In this document: in pieces, positions 9,376 to 18,765 of the stretch
Layout of the letters: each line of letters opens with the position of its first letter
Position numbering within the stretch: the stretch's first letter is position 1
From: Ectopseudomonas chengduensis
GTDB taxonomy: Bacteria > Pseudomonadota > Gammaproteobacteria > Pseudomonadales > Pseudomonadaceae
DNA length: 64,000 nt
NCBI RefSeq assembly: GCF_900102635.1
Contig: NZ_FMZQ01000002.1
Location: 310,001 to 374,000, forward strand
Direction of reading: 5' to 3'
The notes under the pieces: generated by a model
The model's input: only the letters and a program-made list of their open reading frames with translations
What the model was told of the DNA's origin: nothing
Database searches by the model: none
Translations under genes and position numbers: made by a program

Positions 9376-10223
9376 TTCAACAGGCCAGCGGCGCGAGCGG
9401 CTTCTTCGATGCCTTCGTAGTTCTCGGGCTTGGTTTCGATGAAGCGGCTGGCGGCCTGCAGATCAAGAATCGCCTTCTGTTCCGGCTTGGCCGGGTCGAG
9501 GGCGAGGAAGGCGCTCTTGATCTTCGCCTGCAGGTCGGCGTCGAGGTTGCCGCGCACGGTCCAGTTGTAGTCGTAGTAGGTCGGGGTGGTGGCGAAGACC
9601 TTGACCTTGTCGGTATCGACCTTGCCGGCGTCCACCAGCTTCTGCCACACCGAGGCATTGAGCACGCCGCCGTCGGCCTTGCCGGCCTGCACCCAGGCTG
9701 CGGTGGCGTCGTGGGCGCCGGAATAGGCCACGCGGCTGAAGAAGTCTTCCGGCTTGATGCCGTCCTGCCGCATGAAGTAGCGCGGCATCAGGCTGCCGGA
9801 GGTGGAGGATACCGAGCCGAAGGCGAAGGTCTTGCCCTTGAGGTCCTGCAGGGACGTCACTGCCGGGTCGGAGGTGATGAATTTGCTGGTGAACTCGGCG
9901 TCCTGCTCGCGCTGCACCAGCGGCACGGCGTTGCCGGTTTTCAGGTGCGCCTGGACGAAAGTGAAACCGCCCAGCCAAGCCATGTCGATACGGTCGGCGG
10001 CCAGGGCCTCGACCACGGCTGCGTAGTCGGCCACTGGCACGAACTCCACCTTCATGCCCAGTTCCTGTTCCAGGTAGGCGCCCAGCGGCTTGAACTTGCG
10101 CAGCAGTTCGGTGGGGGCTTCGTCAGGAATGGCCGAGACCTTGAGGACGTCGGCGGCTTGCGCGAATACAGCAGATACAGACAGGGCGATGCCGGCGGCG
10201 AGCGCCAGGGTGTTCTTGAACAT
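9372..10223 (-). CDS. phnD: PhnD-family periplasmic binding protein
   Basis: 283 residues. The signal peptide [20 protein letters not shown] precedes a mature protein with PhnD motifs: [54 protein letters not shown] and [18 protein letters not shown]. The family binds phosphonate, phosphite or other small oxyanions. From memory, this subtype in Pseudomonas is often labelled a putative selenate binding protein, and I cannot decide between these from sequence. It is the first gene of the operon and is divergent from a dehydrogenase/isomerase pair across a 135-bp gap that must hold both promoters. Confidence 0.88.
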   Translation of the reverse strand: MFKNTLALAAGIALSVSAVFAQAADVLKVSAIPDEAPTELLRKFKPLGAYLEQELGMKVEFVPVADYAAVVEALAADRIDMAWLGGFTFVQAHLKTGNAVPLVQREQDAEFTSKFITSDPAVTSLQDLKGKTFAFGSVSSTSGSLMPRYFMRQDGIKPEDFFSRVAYSGAHDATAAWVQAGKADGGVLNASVWQKLVDAGKVDTDKVKVFATTPTYYDYNWTVRGNLDADLQAKIKSAFLALDPAKPEQKAILDLQAASRFIETKPENYEGIEEAARAAGLLK

Positions 10224-10358
10224 GTCGGATTCTCCGGTTCAATAGCGGGGAAGGCGCGCGGAGTATAGTGGTCCGGCGTTGCCGATGCAGCCCCGGCAGC
10301 ACACAACTGACTCCGGGGTTAAGATGCGCGCTGGATACGAACTGCCTGGAGTTGATCG

Positions 10359-11249
10359 ATGACCGCAACGCTTCCCGCCCTGGCCTTCGCCGGGATTGGT
10401 CTGATGGGCCTACCGATGACCCGCCGCCTGCTCGCCGCAGGCTACCCGCTGACCCTCTGGAACCGCACGCCTGACAAATGCGCGTCGCTGCTGGAGCAGG
10501 GCGCGCATCGCGTGGAGAACCCCGCCGAGCTGTGTCGCGATGCCAATGTGGTGATGCTCTGCCTGGCCAATACCGAGGTGGTGCGTGAGGTGGTGTTCGG
10601 CCCGGGCGGGATCGTCGAGGGCGCGCGGCCGGGGCAGTTGCTGGTGGACTTTTCCAGCCAGGAGCCGGCGGCCACCCGTGAGATGGCCGCCGAGCTGGAG
10701 GCACGTACTGGCATGCGCTGGGTGGATGCGCCGGTTTCCGGTGGTACGCCGGGTGCCGAAGCCGGCACGCTGGCGATCATGGCTGGCGGCCGGGAAGAGG
10801 ACGTGGAGCGCGTGCGCCCGGTGCTGGCGCATCTGGGCCAGCGCCTGACGCGCATGGGCGAGGTGGGCGCCGGGCAGGTGACCAAGGTGTGCAACCAGAT
10901 GATCGTGGCCTGCAACGCGCTGGTGATCGCCGAAGTGGTGGCGCTGGCCGAGCGCTCCGGCGTCGACGCCAGCCTGATCGCCTCGGCGCTGGCCGGTGGT
11001 TTCGCCGACTCCAAGCCGCTGCAGATCCTTGCGCCACAGATGGCCGCCAGCCAGTTCGAGCCGATCAAGTGGCACGTGCGCACGCTGCTCAAGGACCTCG
11101 ATACGGCGGTCAAACTATCCCGTGAGCAGGGCAGCGCCACGCCCATGAGCGGCTTGGCCGCGCAGTTGATGCGCCTGCACGGCAGCCAGGGCAACCTGGA
11201 ATGCGACCCGGCCACCCTGGTGGAACTGCTACGGGAGCAATGCCCATGA
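10359..11249 (+). CDS. NAD(P)-dependent beta-hydroxyacid dehydrogenase
   Basis: 296 residues of the 3-hydroxyisobutyrate / tartronate-semialdehyde reductase family. Motifs in order: the dinucleotide site FAGIGLMGLPMTRRLLAAGY, the substrate loop VDAPVSGGTPGAEAGTLA, and the catalytic Lys region GQVTKVCNQM. It shares ATGA (11246-11249) with the next gene, a hydroxypyruvate-isomerase-like protein. The same pair is used in glyoxylate metabolism (hydroxypyruvate to tartronate semialdehyde to glycerate). The usual glyoxylate carboligase is absent here, so the true substrate may differ. Confidence 0.9.
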   Translation: MTATLPALAFAGIGLMGLPMTRRLLAAGYPLTLWNRTPDKCASLLEQGAHRVENPAELCRDANVVMLCLANTEVVREVVFGPGGIVEGARPGQLLVDFSSQEPAATREMAAELEARTGMRWVDAPVSGGTPGAEAGTLAIMAGGREEDVERVRPVLAHLGQRLTRMGEVGAGQVTKVCNQMIVACNALVIAEVVALAERSGVDASLIASALAGGFADSKPLQILAPQMAASQFEPIKWHVRTLLKDLDTAVKLSREQGSATPMSGLAAQLMRLHGSQGNLECDPATLVELLREQCP

Positions 11250-12025
11250 AGATCGCTGCCAACCTGTCCATGCTGTTCACCGAGTTGCCGCTGCGCGAGC
11301 GCGTGCTGGCGGCGATGACGGCGGGTTTCGATGGCGTGGAAATTCAGTTCCCTTATGAGTTGCCAGCGGTAGCCCTGAAAGAAGTGCTGGAGTTGACCGC
11401 TTTGCCGCTGGTGCTGATCAACGTGCCGGCGGGCGATCTGATGACCGGCGGTCCTGGCCTGGCCAGCGTGCCGGCGCGTCAGGCCGAGTTCGACGCCGCC
11501 CTGCAGGAGGCGCTGACCTACGCCGCCATGGCGCGCCCGGCCTGCATCAATGTGCTGCCTGGGCGCCTGGCCGAAGGCGTGAGCCGCGAGCAGGCGCTGG
11601 ATTGCCTGGCTGCCAACCTGCGCAAAAGCGCCGAGGCCTTCGCGACGTTGGGCATCCGCGTGTTGGTGGAGGCGATCAACCCGATCGACATGCCGGGCTT
11701 TCTGATCAATACGCCGGAGGATCTGGATGCGCTGCTGCGCGCAGTGGATCACCCGAATCTGGCCGCACAGTACGACCTCTACCATATGGCGCGTCAGGGG
11801 CTGGACGTGGCCGCAGGCATGCGCTTGCTGGCCGGGCGCATCGGTCATGTGCAGTTCGCCGACGTGCCGGGGCGCGGCGCGCCAGGTACCGGCGAGCTGG
11901 CGTTCCCCGCGCTGCTCGGTGCTTTACGTGACAGCGGTTACAGCGGCTGGCTGGGCGCCGAGTACAAGCCGGGCGAGGTGGGTACGCAGGCCAGCCTGGG
12001 CTGGTTGCAGGCGTTCAGGGCTTGA
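11246..12025 (+). CDS. Hydroxypyruvate isomerase-family TIM-barrel protein
   Basis: 259 residues from ATG 11246, chosen over ATG 11240 because GGGAG at 11232-11236 then has good spacing. Family features are MFTELPLRERVLAAMTAGFD near the start, the metal/acid site VEAINPIDMPGFLINTP, and AQYDLYHMARQG. It resembles Hyi/OtnI-type isomerases. It is translationally coupled to the upstream dehydrogenase and probably acts on a product or precursor of it. The divergent importer may bring in a related substrate, but that is inference. Confidence 0.85.
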   Translation: MKIAANLSMLFTELPLRERVLAAMTAGFDGVEIQFPYELPAVALKEVLELTALPLVLINVPAGDLMTGGPGLASVPARQAEFDAALQEALTYAAMARPACINVLPGRLAEGVSREQALDCLAANLRKSAEAFATLGIRVLVEAINPIDMPGFLINTPEDLDALLRAVDHPNLAAQYDLYHMARQGLDVAAGMRLLAGRIGHVQFADVPGRGAPGTGELAFPALLGALRDSGYSGWLGAEYKPGEVGTQASLGWLQAFRA

Positions 12026-12037
12026 GTGCGAGGCGTG

Positions 12038-12106
12038 CCTTGGTCGCGGCTGAAGCCCCTCCCACAAGGGCTGCACAGCTGCTTGTAGGAGGCGCTTCAG
12101 CGGCGT
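12038..12106. repeat. REP-type palindromic repeat
   Basis: The arms GGCTGAAGCCCCTCC and GGAGGCGCTTCAGC face each other around a GC-rich loop between two convergent genes. This matches the style of Pseudomonas intergenic REP hairpins, and it may also end both transcripts. Confidence 0.6.
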
Positions 12107-12128
12107 GCCTTTGCTCTGGGGCGAAGGC

Positions 12129-14315
12129 TCAAGACCTTGCCGCTACCCGTTCCAGCGGCCGGTAATGCGGCGGGAAGCGGGCCAGGATTTCCTCCAGCGG
12201 TACCGGTTTGCTGAACAGATAGCCCTGCACCTGATCGCAGTCGCGTTCCTGAAGGAACGCCAGCTGCTCGGCGGTTTCCACGCCTTCGGCGACGACCTTC
12301 AGATGCAGGGCGTGGGCCATGGCGATGATGGCGTGGACGATCTCGCGGTCCTGACTGGAGTGGGCCACGTCCTGAATGAAGGAGCGGTCGACCTTCAGCG
12401 TATCCAGAGGTAGGCGGCGCAGGTAGGCGAGCGAGGAATAACCGGTGCCGAAGTCGTCGATGGACAGGCTGACGCCCAGCGCGCGAATGTTTTCCAGCAG
12501 GCCGATGGCGCGATTGATGTTGCTCAGTAGCGCGCTCTCGGTCACCTCCAGCTCCAGGCAGTGAGCAGGGCAGCGCGTCGCGTTCAACAACTGCTCGATG
12601 CGGCCAGGCAACTGATCGTTGGCCAGGTTCAGCGCCGAGCAGTTGACCGCGATCTTCAACCCCGGATAACCCATTTGATCCAGGCTGTTGAGGTCGAGAC
12701 AGGCGCGGCGCAGCACCCAGTTGTCGAGCTGATCGATGAAACCGTTGGCTTCGGCGATGGCGATGAAGCGCTCGGGTGTCAGCAGGCCGTGCTGCGGATG
12801 ATGCCAGCGTACCAGGGCTTCGAGTTTGCTCAGCGCGCCGCTGCGCAGATCGATGATCGGTTGATAGAACAGGGTCAGGCCGCTGTCCTGCTGCAGGGCC
12901 TGGCGCAGGTCTTCTTCCAGTTGCAGCTCGAACGAGGCCTTCTGCTTCAGGTGCGGATTGAAGAAATGCACCACGTTGCGCCCGCTGCCCTTGGATTGAT
13001 ACAGCGCCAGATCGGCATGCTTGAGCAACTCGTCGGCGTTGCCGCCATCCTGGGGGAACAGGCTGATGCCGACGCTGGTGGTCATCACGATCTTGCGTCC
13101 GGCAAAGCTGATCGGCTCCTTCATGTGCTCCAGCATGCGTGCGGCCAGCGCGCGTGGGTCGGCGTTGCTGTCGAGGCTGGCGACCACGCAGAATTCGTCG
13201 CCACCGAAGCGCGCGATGATGTCGCGCTCACGTAACGCGCTGCGGATGCGCTGTGCCACCACACGCAGCAACTCGTCGCCAGCGTCGTGACCAAGGCTGT
13301 CATTGATGCGTTTGAAGTGATCGACATCGAGGAACATCACCGCCAGGCTGCGGCCGGTCACCGCGTGTTCCTCCAGGGTGGCGGCGAACACCCGGTTGAA
13401 GCCGCGACGGTTGAGCAGCTCGGTCAGTGGATCGAAATGCGCCACCTGCTCCAGCGATGCCTTGGCCTGATCGAGCTGCACCAGCAGGGTATTGACCCGT
13501 TGCAGGTCGCGCTCCTTGTCGTCGAGCTTGCGGCCGATCCAGGCTGCGGCCAGGCTCAGGCTGAGAATCAGCAAGGTGATGGAGGCGACGATCAGCACCA
13601 GTTGCACGCTGTTGTCGGCGCTGCGCAACTGCAGCGGCGTGCCGTCCGCTACCACCAGGTTGAGCGCGGCCATGCCGGTGTAGTGCATCGAGGCGATCGC
13701 CGCGCCCATGACCAGCGCCGCCGAATACTTCATCCAGCGTTGGCGAAGCTGCGAGCCGTGGCGCACGTAGCGGTTGAGCAGCAGCGCGGCGAAGCTGGCA
13801 CTGATGGCGATGACGATGGAGAGGGTGAACAGGCCGCCGTGGTAGTAGGCCTGAGCCTCCGAGCGGATCGCCGCCATCCCGCTGTAGTGCATGGCGCTGA
13901 TACCCAGGCCGATGATGCTGGCGGCCAGCAACTGGCGGCTCAGGCCGGGACGCGGCATGGCCATGTAGTACACGGCGAGGAGTGAGGCGGCCAGGGCCAC
14001 CAGCAGCGACAGCACGGTGGTGGCGAGGTCATAGCGAATGGCGACAGGCGCCTGGAAGGCCAGCATGCCGATGAAGTGCATGGACCAGATGGCGCCGGCC
14101 AGGCACAGCCCGCCGAGCAGCCCCCAGACCAGACGCATGCTGCGCCTCAGGACGTTATCGAGGTGCCTGGCGATGGTCAGCGTGCTGAGGCTGCCGACGC
14201 TGGCGATGACGTAGGACAGTGCCACCAGCCAGGGGTCGTGTTCGCAATTGAGCAGGAGCTGGCCCTGCTCGGGTAGGTCGGCGAGAAAGCGGATCGACAG
14301 TCCTTCCATAGCCAT
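12129..14315 (-). CDS. MHYT-GGDEF-EAL membrane c-di-GMP enzyme
   Basis: 728 residues. The N-terminal part is a seven-helix MHYT sensor with the repeated motifs SMHFIGMLAFQAP, AMHYSGMAAIRSE and SMHYTGMAALNL. The GGDEF domain follows (RERDIIARFGGDEFCVV, so both the active site and the RxxD inhibitory site are intact), then an EAL domain (KLEALVRWHHP, later DDFGTGYSSLAYLRRLPLD and GVETAEQLAFL). Both catalytic centres look functional. MucR and NbdA of P. aeruginosa share this architecture, and MHYT domains are thought to sense diatomic gases through metal. It likely sits in the inner membrane. Confidence 0.93.
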   Translation of the reverse strand: MAMEGLSIRFLADLPEQGQLLLNCEHDPWLVALSYVIASVGSLSTLTIARHLDNVLRRSMRLVWGLLGGLCLAGAIWSMHFIGMLAFQAPVAIRYDLATTVLSLLVALAASLLAVYYMAMPRPGLSRQLLAASIIGLGISAMHYSGMAAIRSEAQAYYHGGLFTLSIVIAISASFAALLLNRYVRHGSQLRQRWMKYSAALVMGAAIASMHYTGMAALNLVVADGTPLQLRSADNSVQLVLIVASITLLILSLSLAAAWIGRKLDDKERDLQRVNTLLVQLDQAKASLEQVAHFDPLTELLNRRGFNRVFAATLEEHAVTGRSLAVMFLDVDHFKRINDSLGHDAGDELLRVVAQRIRSALRERDIIARFGGDEFCVVASLDSNADPRALAARMLEHMKEPISFAGRKIVMTTSVGISLFPQDGGNADELLKHADLALYQSKGSGRNVVHFFNPHLKQKASFELQLEEDLRQALQQDSGLTLFYQPIIDLRSGALSKLEALVRWHHPQHGLLTPERFIAIAEANGFIDQLDNWVLRRACLDLNSLDQMGYPGLKIAVNCSALNLANDQLPGRIEQLLNATRCPAHCLELEVTESALLSNINRAIGLLENIRALGVSLSIDDFGTGYSSLAYLRRLPLDTLKVDRSFIQDVAHSSQDREIVHAIIAMAHALHLKVVAEGVETAEQLAFLQERDCDQVQGYLFSKPVPLEEILARFPPHYRPLERVAARS

Positions 14316-14375
14316 CTCCCGCTTTGCGGCAGTATGAGTGCCCTAGTCAGTGAAGCACAGGCACGCCCGTACCAC

Positions 14376-16547
14376 CTATTTTCCGTAATCGTTGAGTGAG
14401 ATCACCCGGGTCTTGCCGATGCGGTGGCGATAGATTTCGCGCAGGTACTTGATCGCCTGTTTGACGCTTTCGCGTGTCAGTCGGATGTCGTTGATCGAGA
14501 CGAACTTCTCGGCGTCGTGGATCAGCTCGCGGTACTTCTTCTCGTACATCGGTTTGATCGCATACCAGTTGGTGTCGAGGATCTTCGCCGGGTCTTCGTG
14601 CTCGTTGAGCATGGCGTCGAGCTGCGCTTCGTTGAAGCGCTCGGAGACGATGAAGTCGAGCATGGCGTCGTCCAGGCTGTCGTCGAAACGGTACTGGTCG
14701 CGGGCGAAGCAGCGCTTGATGTAGGCGACGATCAGGGTCAGGAAGTCGTCCGACAGGCACGGGCTCTTGACGATCAGGGTGGTCAGCGAGAGGTTGGCCG
14801 AGGCGCCGATCACCAGCGCGTAGCGCTTGAGCGTGGTGTTGGGGAAGAGGTTGTTGAGGTGGGTCTTGAGGCGGTTCAGGTCCATGTAGGACAGCTTGTA
14901 GTCCTTGGGCAGCGAGACGATGGACACCACCGAGGAGCAGTTCTTGAAGAAATGCAGGTCGCTCAGTTGCGTGGCGTCGTAGCCGCTGGACTTGTATTGC
15001 TCCAGCGCCTGGCGATAGCGCTTGGACTCGATCGGCAGCAGGCTGATGCCTTCGATGGCCTGGGTGACCTTGTTGAAGTGCGGCAGGTCGATGGAGCGGA
15101 AGAACAGGTCGTCGATGTTCAGCCGCGGCGGGCTCTGTTCCTTGTCCAGTACGCGGAATTTCTCCGACAGCTGGGCATGCTGTTCGGGCACCACGGATTC
15201 GGCATAAGCCACGGCCACTGGGCCGGCCAGGCTCATGAACAGGTCGTTGGCGTCGAGGCGGATGGTCTCGCCGATGTCGATGCCGGCGCGGCGGAAGTAG
15301 TTCTGGTCGTAGTCGCTGGTCACCGCCTGGGCAGTGAGGATGTTGAAGATCTGCTGCGAGATGTACTGGTTGGCGTGGCGCTCCATGGCGGTCACGTCGA
15401 TGTTGTGGATGCTGCCGTCACCGCTTTCCTCGGCGTAACGCATGATGTCGTTGGAAATGAGCATCATCGCGTTCCACGGGCGGATGCGGCGCATCACGCT
15501 TTCGGCACTGTTCTGCTCGTTGTCGAAGTTGTAGGAGAAGTCCCATTCCTCGGCCAGGTACTTGCACAGCAGGCGTCCGGCATTGATGTGCAGGGCTTCG
15601 GACATCTCGCTGCGCTGGTCGGAAATGTTCGGCAGGATGCAGATGCCGCTGGTGAAGATCGGTTCGAAGACGAAACCACGTTCGCGCTCGGCCTCGCCAT
15701 CGTCCGGCGTTTTGCTATCGAAGGTCTTGCTCATGTAGGCGAACTGCTGCGCCAGGCCGAACTCCGAGGCCATGCCCGAGCCGGTGCCGCCGCCGGCGCT
15801 GAAGATATAGAAGTACAAGCGCGATTGGTTGGCCTTGATCCCGCAGGAGTCGATCAGGTAGCTGTGGATGAACTTCCAGTCTTCGTTGGAGAAGCGCTGG
15901 GTGTCCTTGTTGAGGATGATCTTGGCCAGATACTGACCAAGGATCGGCGCGTTGCCGGCACCGCCGGCATGCACCTCGGACAGGTCCATGATCTTCATCT
16001 TGCTGTAATCGTCGAGAAACCCACTCATCTCGCCCTTGCGCGAGAAGCGGATGCGCCCGGCGATGTCCTTGTCCAGGTCGCCGAGCATCACCAGCGGCTC
16101 GATCAGGAATACCGGTTTGCTGCTCTTGCGCGGCGCGCGCAGCAGGTTGCTGCGAATCCAGCGGCTGGGGCGTGAGGCCTGCTCGATGGTGGCAGTGGCT
16201 TCGCTGTGAAACTCTTCCAGATAGAACTGGCGCGCGTTGTAGACCAGGGAGGCGACGTCCAGGGCGATGTTCGAGCCGCAGCGGCCAAGGCCGATCAGGC
16301 ACACCGAAGGAAATTGCTGGATACGGCTCGACTCGCCTTCGTCCAGCGGCTCGCCCAGCGGGAACACCATGTTGCGCAGGCCATCGAGGTTATCGAGGAT
16401 GCGCTCGATATCGCGTTCGGTGAAATACAGATACTGCTCGCCGCTAACGCTGTGCCCCGGCAGCGCGGGCGGTGCCAGCAGGTTGTCGGCGATATCGGCC
16501 AGGGTGGCTTCCTTTGCGGGGGCTACGGCGTCTTTTTTAGTTTTCAT
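14376..16547 (-). CDS. Tubulin-like GTPase-fold protein (Tubulin_2 type)
   Basis: 723 residues. Near residue 85 is a Rossmann-like start, VCLIGLGRCGSNIALDVASL, and further on the tubulin/FtsZ signature GGGTGSGMASEFG preceded by FYIFSA. The glycine box is the GTP-binding T4 loop of tubulins. The protein is about twice the length of FtsZ and has long extra segments. It matches in style the Tubulin_2 family, whose cell function is unknown to me. The start is ATG 16547. It is transcribed alone, downstream of a 284-bp gap. Cell-division FtsZ is ruled out by length and by lack of an FtsZ neighbourhood. Confidence 0.85.
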   Translation of the reverse strand: MKTKKDAVAPAKEATLADIADNLLAPPALPGHSVSGEQYLYFTERDIERILDNLDGLRNMVFPLGEPLDEGESSRIQQFPSVCLIGLGRCGSNIALDVASLVYNARQFYLEEFHSEATATIEQASRPSRWIRSNLLRAPRKSSKPVFLIEPLVMLGDLDKDIAGRIRFSRKGEMSGFLDDYSKMKIMDLSEVHAGGAGNAPILGQYLAKIILNKDTQRFSNEDWKFIHSYLIDSCGIKANQSRLYFYIFSAGGGTGSGMASEFGLAQQFAYMSKTFDSKTPDDGEAERERGFVFEPIFTSGICILPNISDQRSEMSEALHINAGRLLCKYLAEEWDFSYNFDNEQNSAESVMRRIRPWNAMMLISNDIMRYAEESGDGSIHNIDVTAMERHANQYISQQIFNILTAQAVTSDYDQNYFRRAGIDIGETIRLDANDLFMSLAGPVAVAYAESVVPEQHAQLSEKFRVLDKEQSPPRLNIDDLFFRSIDLPHFNKVTQAIEGISLLPIESKRYRQALEQYKSSGYDATQLSDLHFFKNCSSVVSIVSLPKDYKLSYMDLNRLKTHLNNLFPNTTLKRYALVIGASANLSLTTLIVKSPCLSDDFLTLIVAYIKRCFARDQYRFDDSLDDAMLDFIVSERFNEAQLDAMLNEHEDPAKILDTNWYAIKPMYEKKYRELIHDAEKFVSINDIRLTRESVKQAIKYLREIYRHRIGKTRVISLNDYGK

Positions 16548-16831
16548 CAGTGACAGTCCGGCGAGTCAGTGGGGTATTGGCCATTGGCCATAAAATGACC
16601 AACCCCATAGGTTCTAGCACGGAAAAAAGTACTTTGCCTTATTCCTCACAGATATGAGCTGCTTTGGCTGAGCAGCTTCGCGCTGCGCATAAGCAGGCGA
16701 ATGGCAGTGGTACTGCCCTGCACAGGGCGTACTCGCCCCAGGCAGTGCGCTGCTGGGGGCGGTAGGAGAGAGGGCGCCCCATGGGAGAAGGGGCGCCGGG
16801 TGCACTTCGGAGGCAGGGCGCGCTGTCAGCC
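16548..16831. other. Intergenic region with a GC-rich hairpin
   Basis: It holds the upstream region of the tubulin-like gene and a perfect inverted repeat GGCGCCCC/GGGGCGCC at 16773-16780 and 16790-16797. The hairpin lies just past the end of the oxidoreductase gene but has no T-run, so terminator use is uncertain. Confidence 0.4.
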
Positions 16832-17809
16832 TCAGGGCACCAGCAGAATCTTGCCGTCACGCTCGCCGCTGGCGGCTGCCGCCACGGCGTCCTTGATGTG
16901 CTCCAGGTCATAAGTCGCCGCGACGCGGGTCTTCAGCTTGCCACTGGCGATCAGTTGCACCAGTTCGCCGAACACCTTCATCTGCTGCGCCGGGCTGGCC
17001 TGCTGGAACCACTTGGCCAGCCAGAAACCGCGCAGGGTCACGTCGCGAAACACGAAGGAGGCGGGAGAGACCTGGCAGGCCTGGCCGCTCATCATGCCGT
17101 AGTTCACCAGTACACCGCCGTTGGCCAGCACTGCGGCCAGGTTGTCGGTGCTGACGCCGCCGACCGCGTCGATCCCCAGGCGTACTTCGGCGCCGCCAGT
17201 GGCTGCGCGCACACGCTTGGCCAGGTCCGGTCCGTCCACCAGCACCAGATCACCGCCCTCGGCCTCGACGCCGGCAACGGCCGAATCACGGCGTACCACG
17301 TTGATGGTCTTGAAACCGCGCAGCTTGGCCAGCTGAATCAGGTAGCTGCCGACGCCGGAGTTGGCGGCGTTCTGGATCACCCAGTCGCCCGGTTTGAGGT
17401 CGACGAATTCGCTGAGCAGCAGCGAGGCCGTGGGTGGGTTGACGGTAAGCATGGCCAGTTGCAGCGGGTCGGCATCCGGCAGCGGGATGAGTTTTTCCGC
17501 TGGCGCATTCAGAGCCGTGACCCAGGTACCGCAGCCGACCGGCAGCAGCACGGTCTGGCCGACCTTGAAGTTGCTCACGCCTTCACCGAGCGCCTCGACC
17601 TTGCCGACGCCTTCGTTGCCGCCCACGGCCGGCAGTGGCGGCAGCATGCCGTAGGCGCCGGTCAGGGTCAGCACGTCGGACGGGTTGATCGGTGCTGCCA
17701 GTACCTTGACCCGCACTTGTCCGGCAGCGGGTTCCGGCAACTGCAGTGGCACCGCGCTGATCACGTCCTGCGGCACCGGGCCGCGTTGTTGGTATTCGGC
17801 TTTGAGCAT
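16832..17809 (-). CDS. Zinc-independent MDR oxidoreductase (2-enoyl reductase/quinone reductase type)
   Basis: 325 residues from the Met at 17809. The AGGAG in front of it decides this start over the longer frame to 17893. MDR features: VLAAPINPSDVLTLTGAYG, VGGNEGVGKVEALGEG, the NADPH-binding turn QNAANSGVGSYLIQLAKLRG, and the C-terminal DGKILLVP. The INPSD plus N-x-A-N-S-G-V-G pattern is like mitochondrial 2-enoyl thioester reductase (MECR/Etr). Zinc ligands of alcohol dehydrogenases are missing. The physiological substrate is not determined. Confidence 0.85.
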   Translation of the reverse strand: MLKAEYQQRGPVPQDVISAVPLQLPEPAAGQVRVKVLAAPINPSDVLTLTGAYGMLPPLPAVGGNEGVGKVEALGEGVSNFKVGQTVLLPVGCGTWVTALNAPAEKLIPLPDADPLQLAMLTVNPPTASLLLSEFVDLKPGDWVIQNAANSGVGSYLIQLAKLRGFKTINVVRRDSAVAGVEAEGGDLVLVDGPDLAKRVRAATGGAEVRLGIDAVGGVSTDNLAAVLANGGVLVNYGMMSGQACQVSPASFVFRDVTLRGFWLAKWFQQASPAQQMKVFGELVQLIASGKLKTRVAATYDLEHIKDAVAAAASGERDGKILLVP

Positions 17810-17956
17810 GGTCTTGATCTCCTGAAGGCAGGCGCAGAATGCGTGCAGCCAGTCTAGCCGCGATAGGGCAAAGCGGAATGAATCGGCCGGCATCCACTCT
17901 GGTTATGAAGGCGGCCAGGCGGCTATGCTCTGGCGGGACCGATAGTGGGGTAGAAG

Positions 17957-18682
17957 ATGCTCAGATGGTGGCTGGGGGCGATGCTGGCATGCCTGAGCCT
18001 GACGGTTGCGGCCGAGCTGCTGCATGTCGGCTTTGGCACGCACAAGCCGCCTTATGTCTACGAAGGTGAGCCGCGTGGCCTGGAATATGAATTGGTGGAG
18101 CGTGCTGCGCACAACGCCGGTTTTGAAGTGACCGCCTATTACGCGCCGATAGAGCGCTTGCACCTGATGCTGCGCCGCGGCGAGATCGACGCCATTACCA
18201 CCACTCACGAGCGCAGTGGCGTGCAGGCCTTCTATTCGGACGTCTACATCCATTACCAGAACGTGGCGGTGGCGCTGGCCAAGCGCGGTTATCGCATCGA
18301 GCAGATCGCCGACCTCGGCCAGTACGCGGTCAGCGCCTTTCAGCGTGCTCGACTGCTGATGGGGCCAGAGTTCGAGCGCATGGCCATGAACAATCCGCGT
18401 TATCGCGAGGAGGCGCTGCAGATCAATCGCAATCGTCTGCTCTACAGCGGTCGCACCGATGTGGTGGTGGGCGACAGGCGCATCATTCGCTACCTGGACC
18501 GCGAGGTGGATGATCAGGTCGACGTCACCCAGCCACTGGCCTGGTTCGATATTTTCCCACCGACGCCATACCGTGTCGGCTTTCGCCGGGACGAACAGCG
18601 TCGGCGTTTCGACGAGGGTCTTCGTATGCTCAGAGAGAGCGGCGAATACCAGCGTATCGAGCAGCGCTACCTGACGGACTGA
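17957..18682 (+). CDS. Periplasmic solute-binding protein, family 3 type
   Basis: 241 residues. The signal peptide WWLGAMLACLSLTVAAEL is followed by the type-II binding fold start LHVGFGTHKPPYVYEGEPRG, then EYELVERAAHNAGFEV and GEIDAITTTHERSG. No permease or ATPase is nearby, so it may be an orphan binding protein or one acting with a sensor. Its ligand cannot be read from sequence. Confidence 0.8.
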   Translation: MLRWWLGAMLACLSLTVAAELLHVGFGTHKPPYVYEGEPRGLEYELVERAAHNAGFEVTAYYAPIERLHLMLRRGEIDAITTTHERSGVQAFYSDVYIHYQNVAVALAKRGYRIEQIADLGQYAVSAFQRARLLMGPEFERMAMNNPRYREEALQINRNRLLYSGRTDVVVGDRRIIRYLDREVDDQVDVTQPLAWFDIFPPTPYRVGFRRDEQRRRFDEGLRMLRESGEYQRIEQRYLTD

Positions 18683-18765
18683 AACCTGAGGAAACTTTTG
18701 TGGGGCTGCCACGGCTCAGGGGCTGTTGCACTATGGCCGCTTGTCTGACGCATGGAGACGCCACG

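Noticed and set aside
14424..16175. Plus-strand 583-codon open frame
   Set aside because: Antisense shadow of the tubulin-like gene.
14376..16547. Calling the tubulin-like gene ftsZ
   Set aside because: Too long, and not near the ftsQAZ cluster.
16773..16797. GC-rich perfect hairpin as a proven terminator
   Set aside because: No T-run follows on either strand, so it is only noted.
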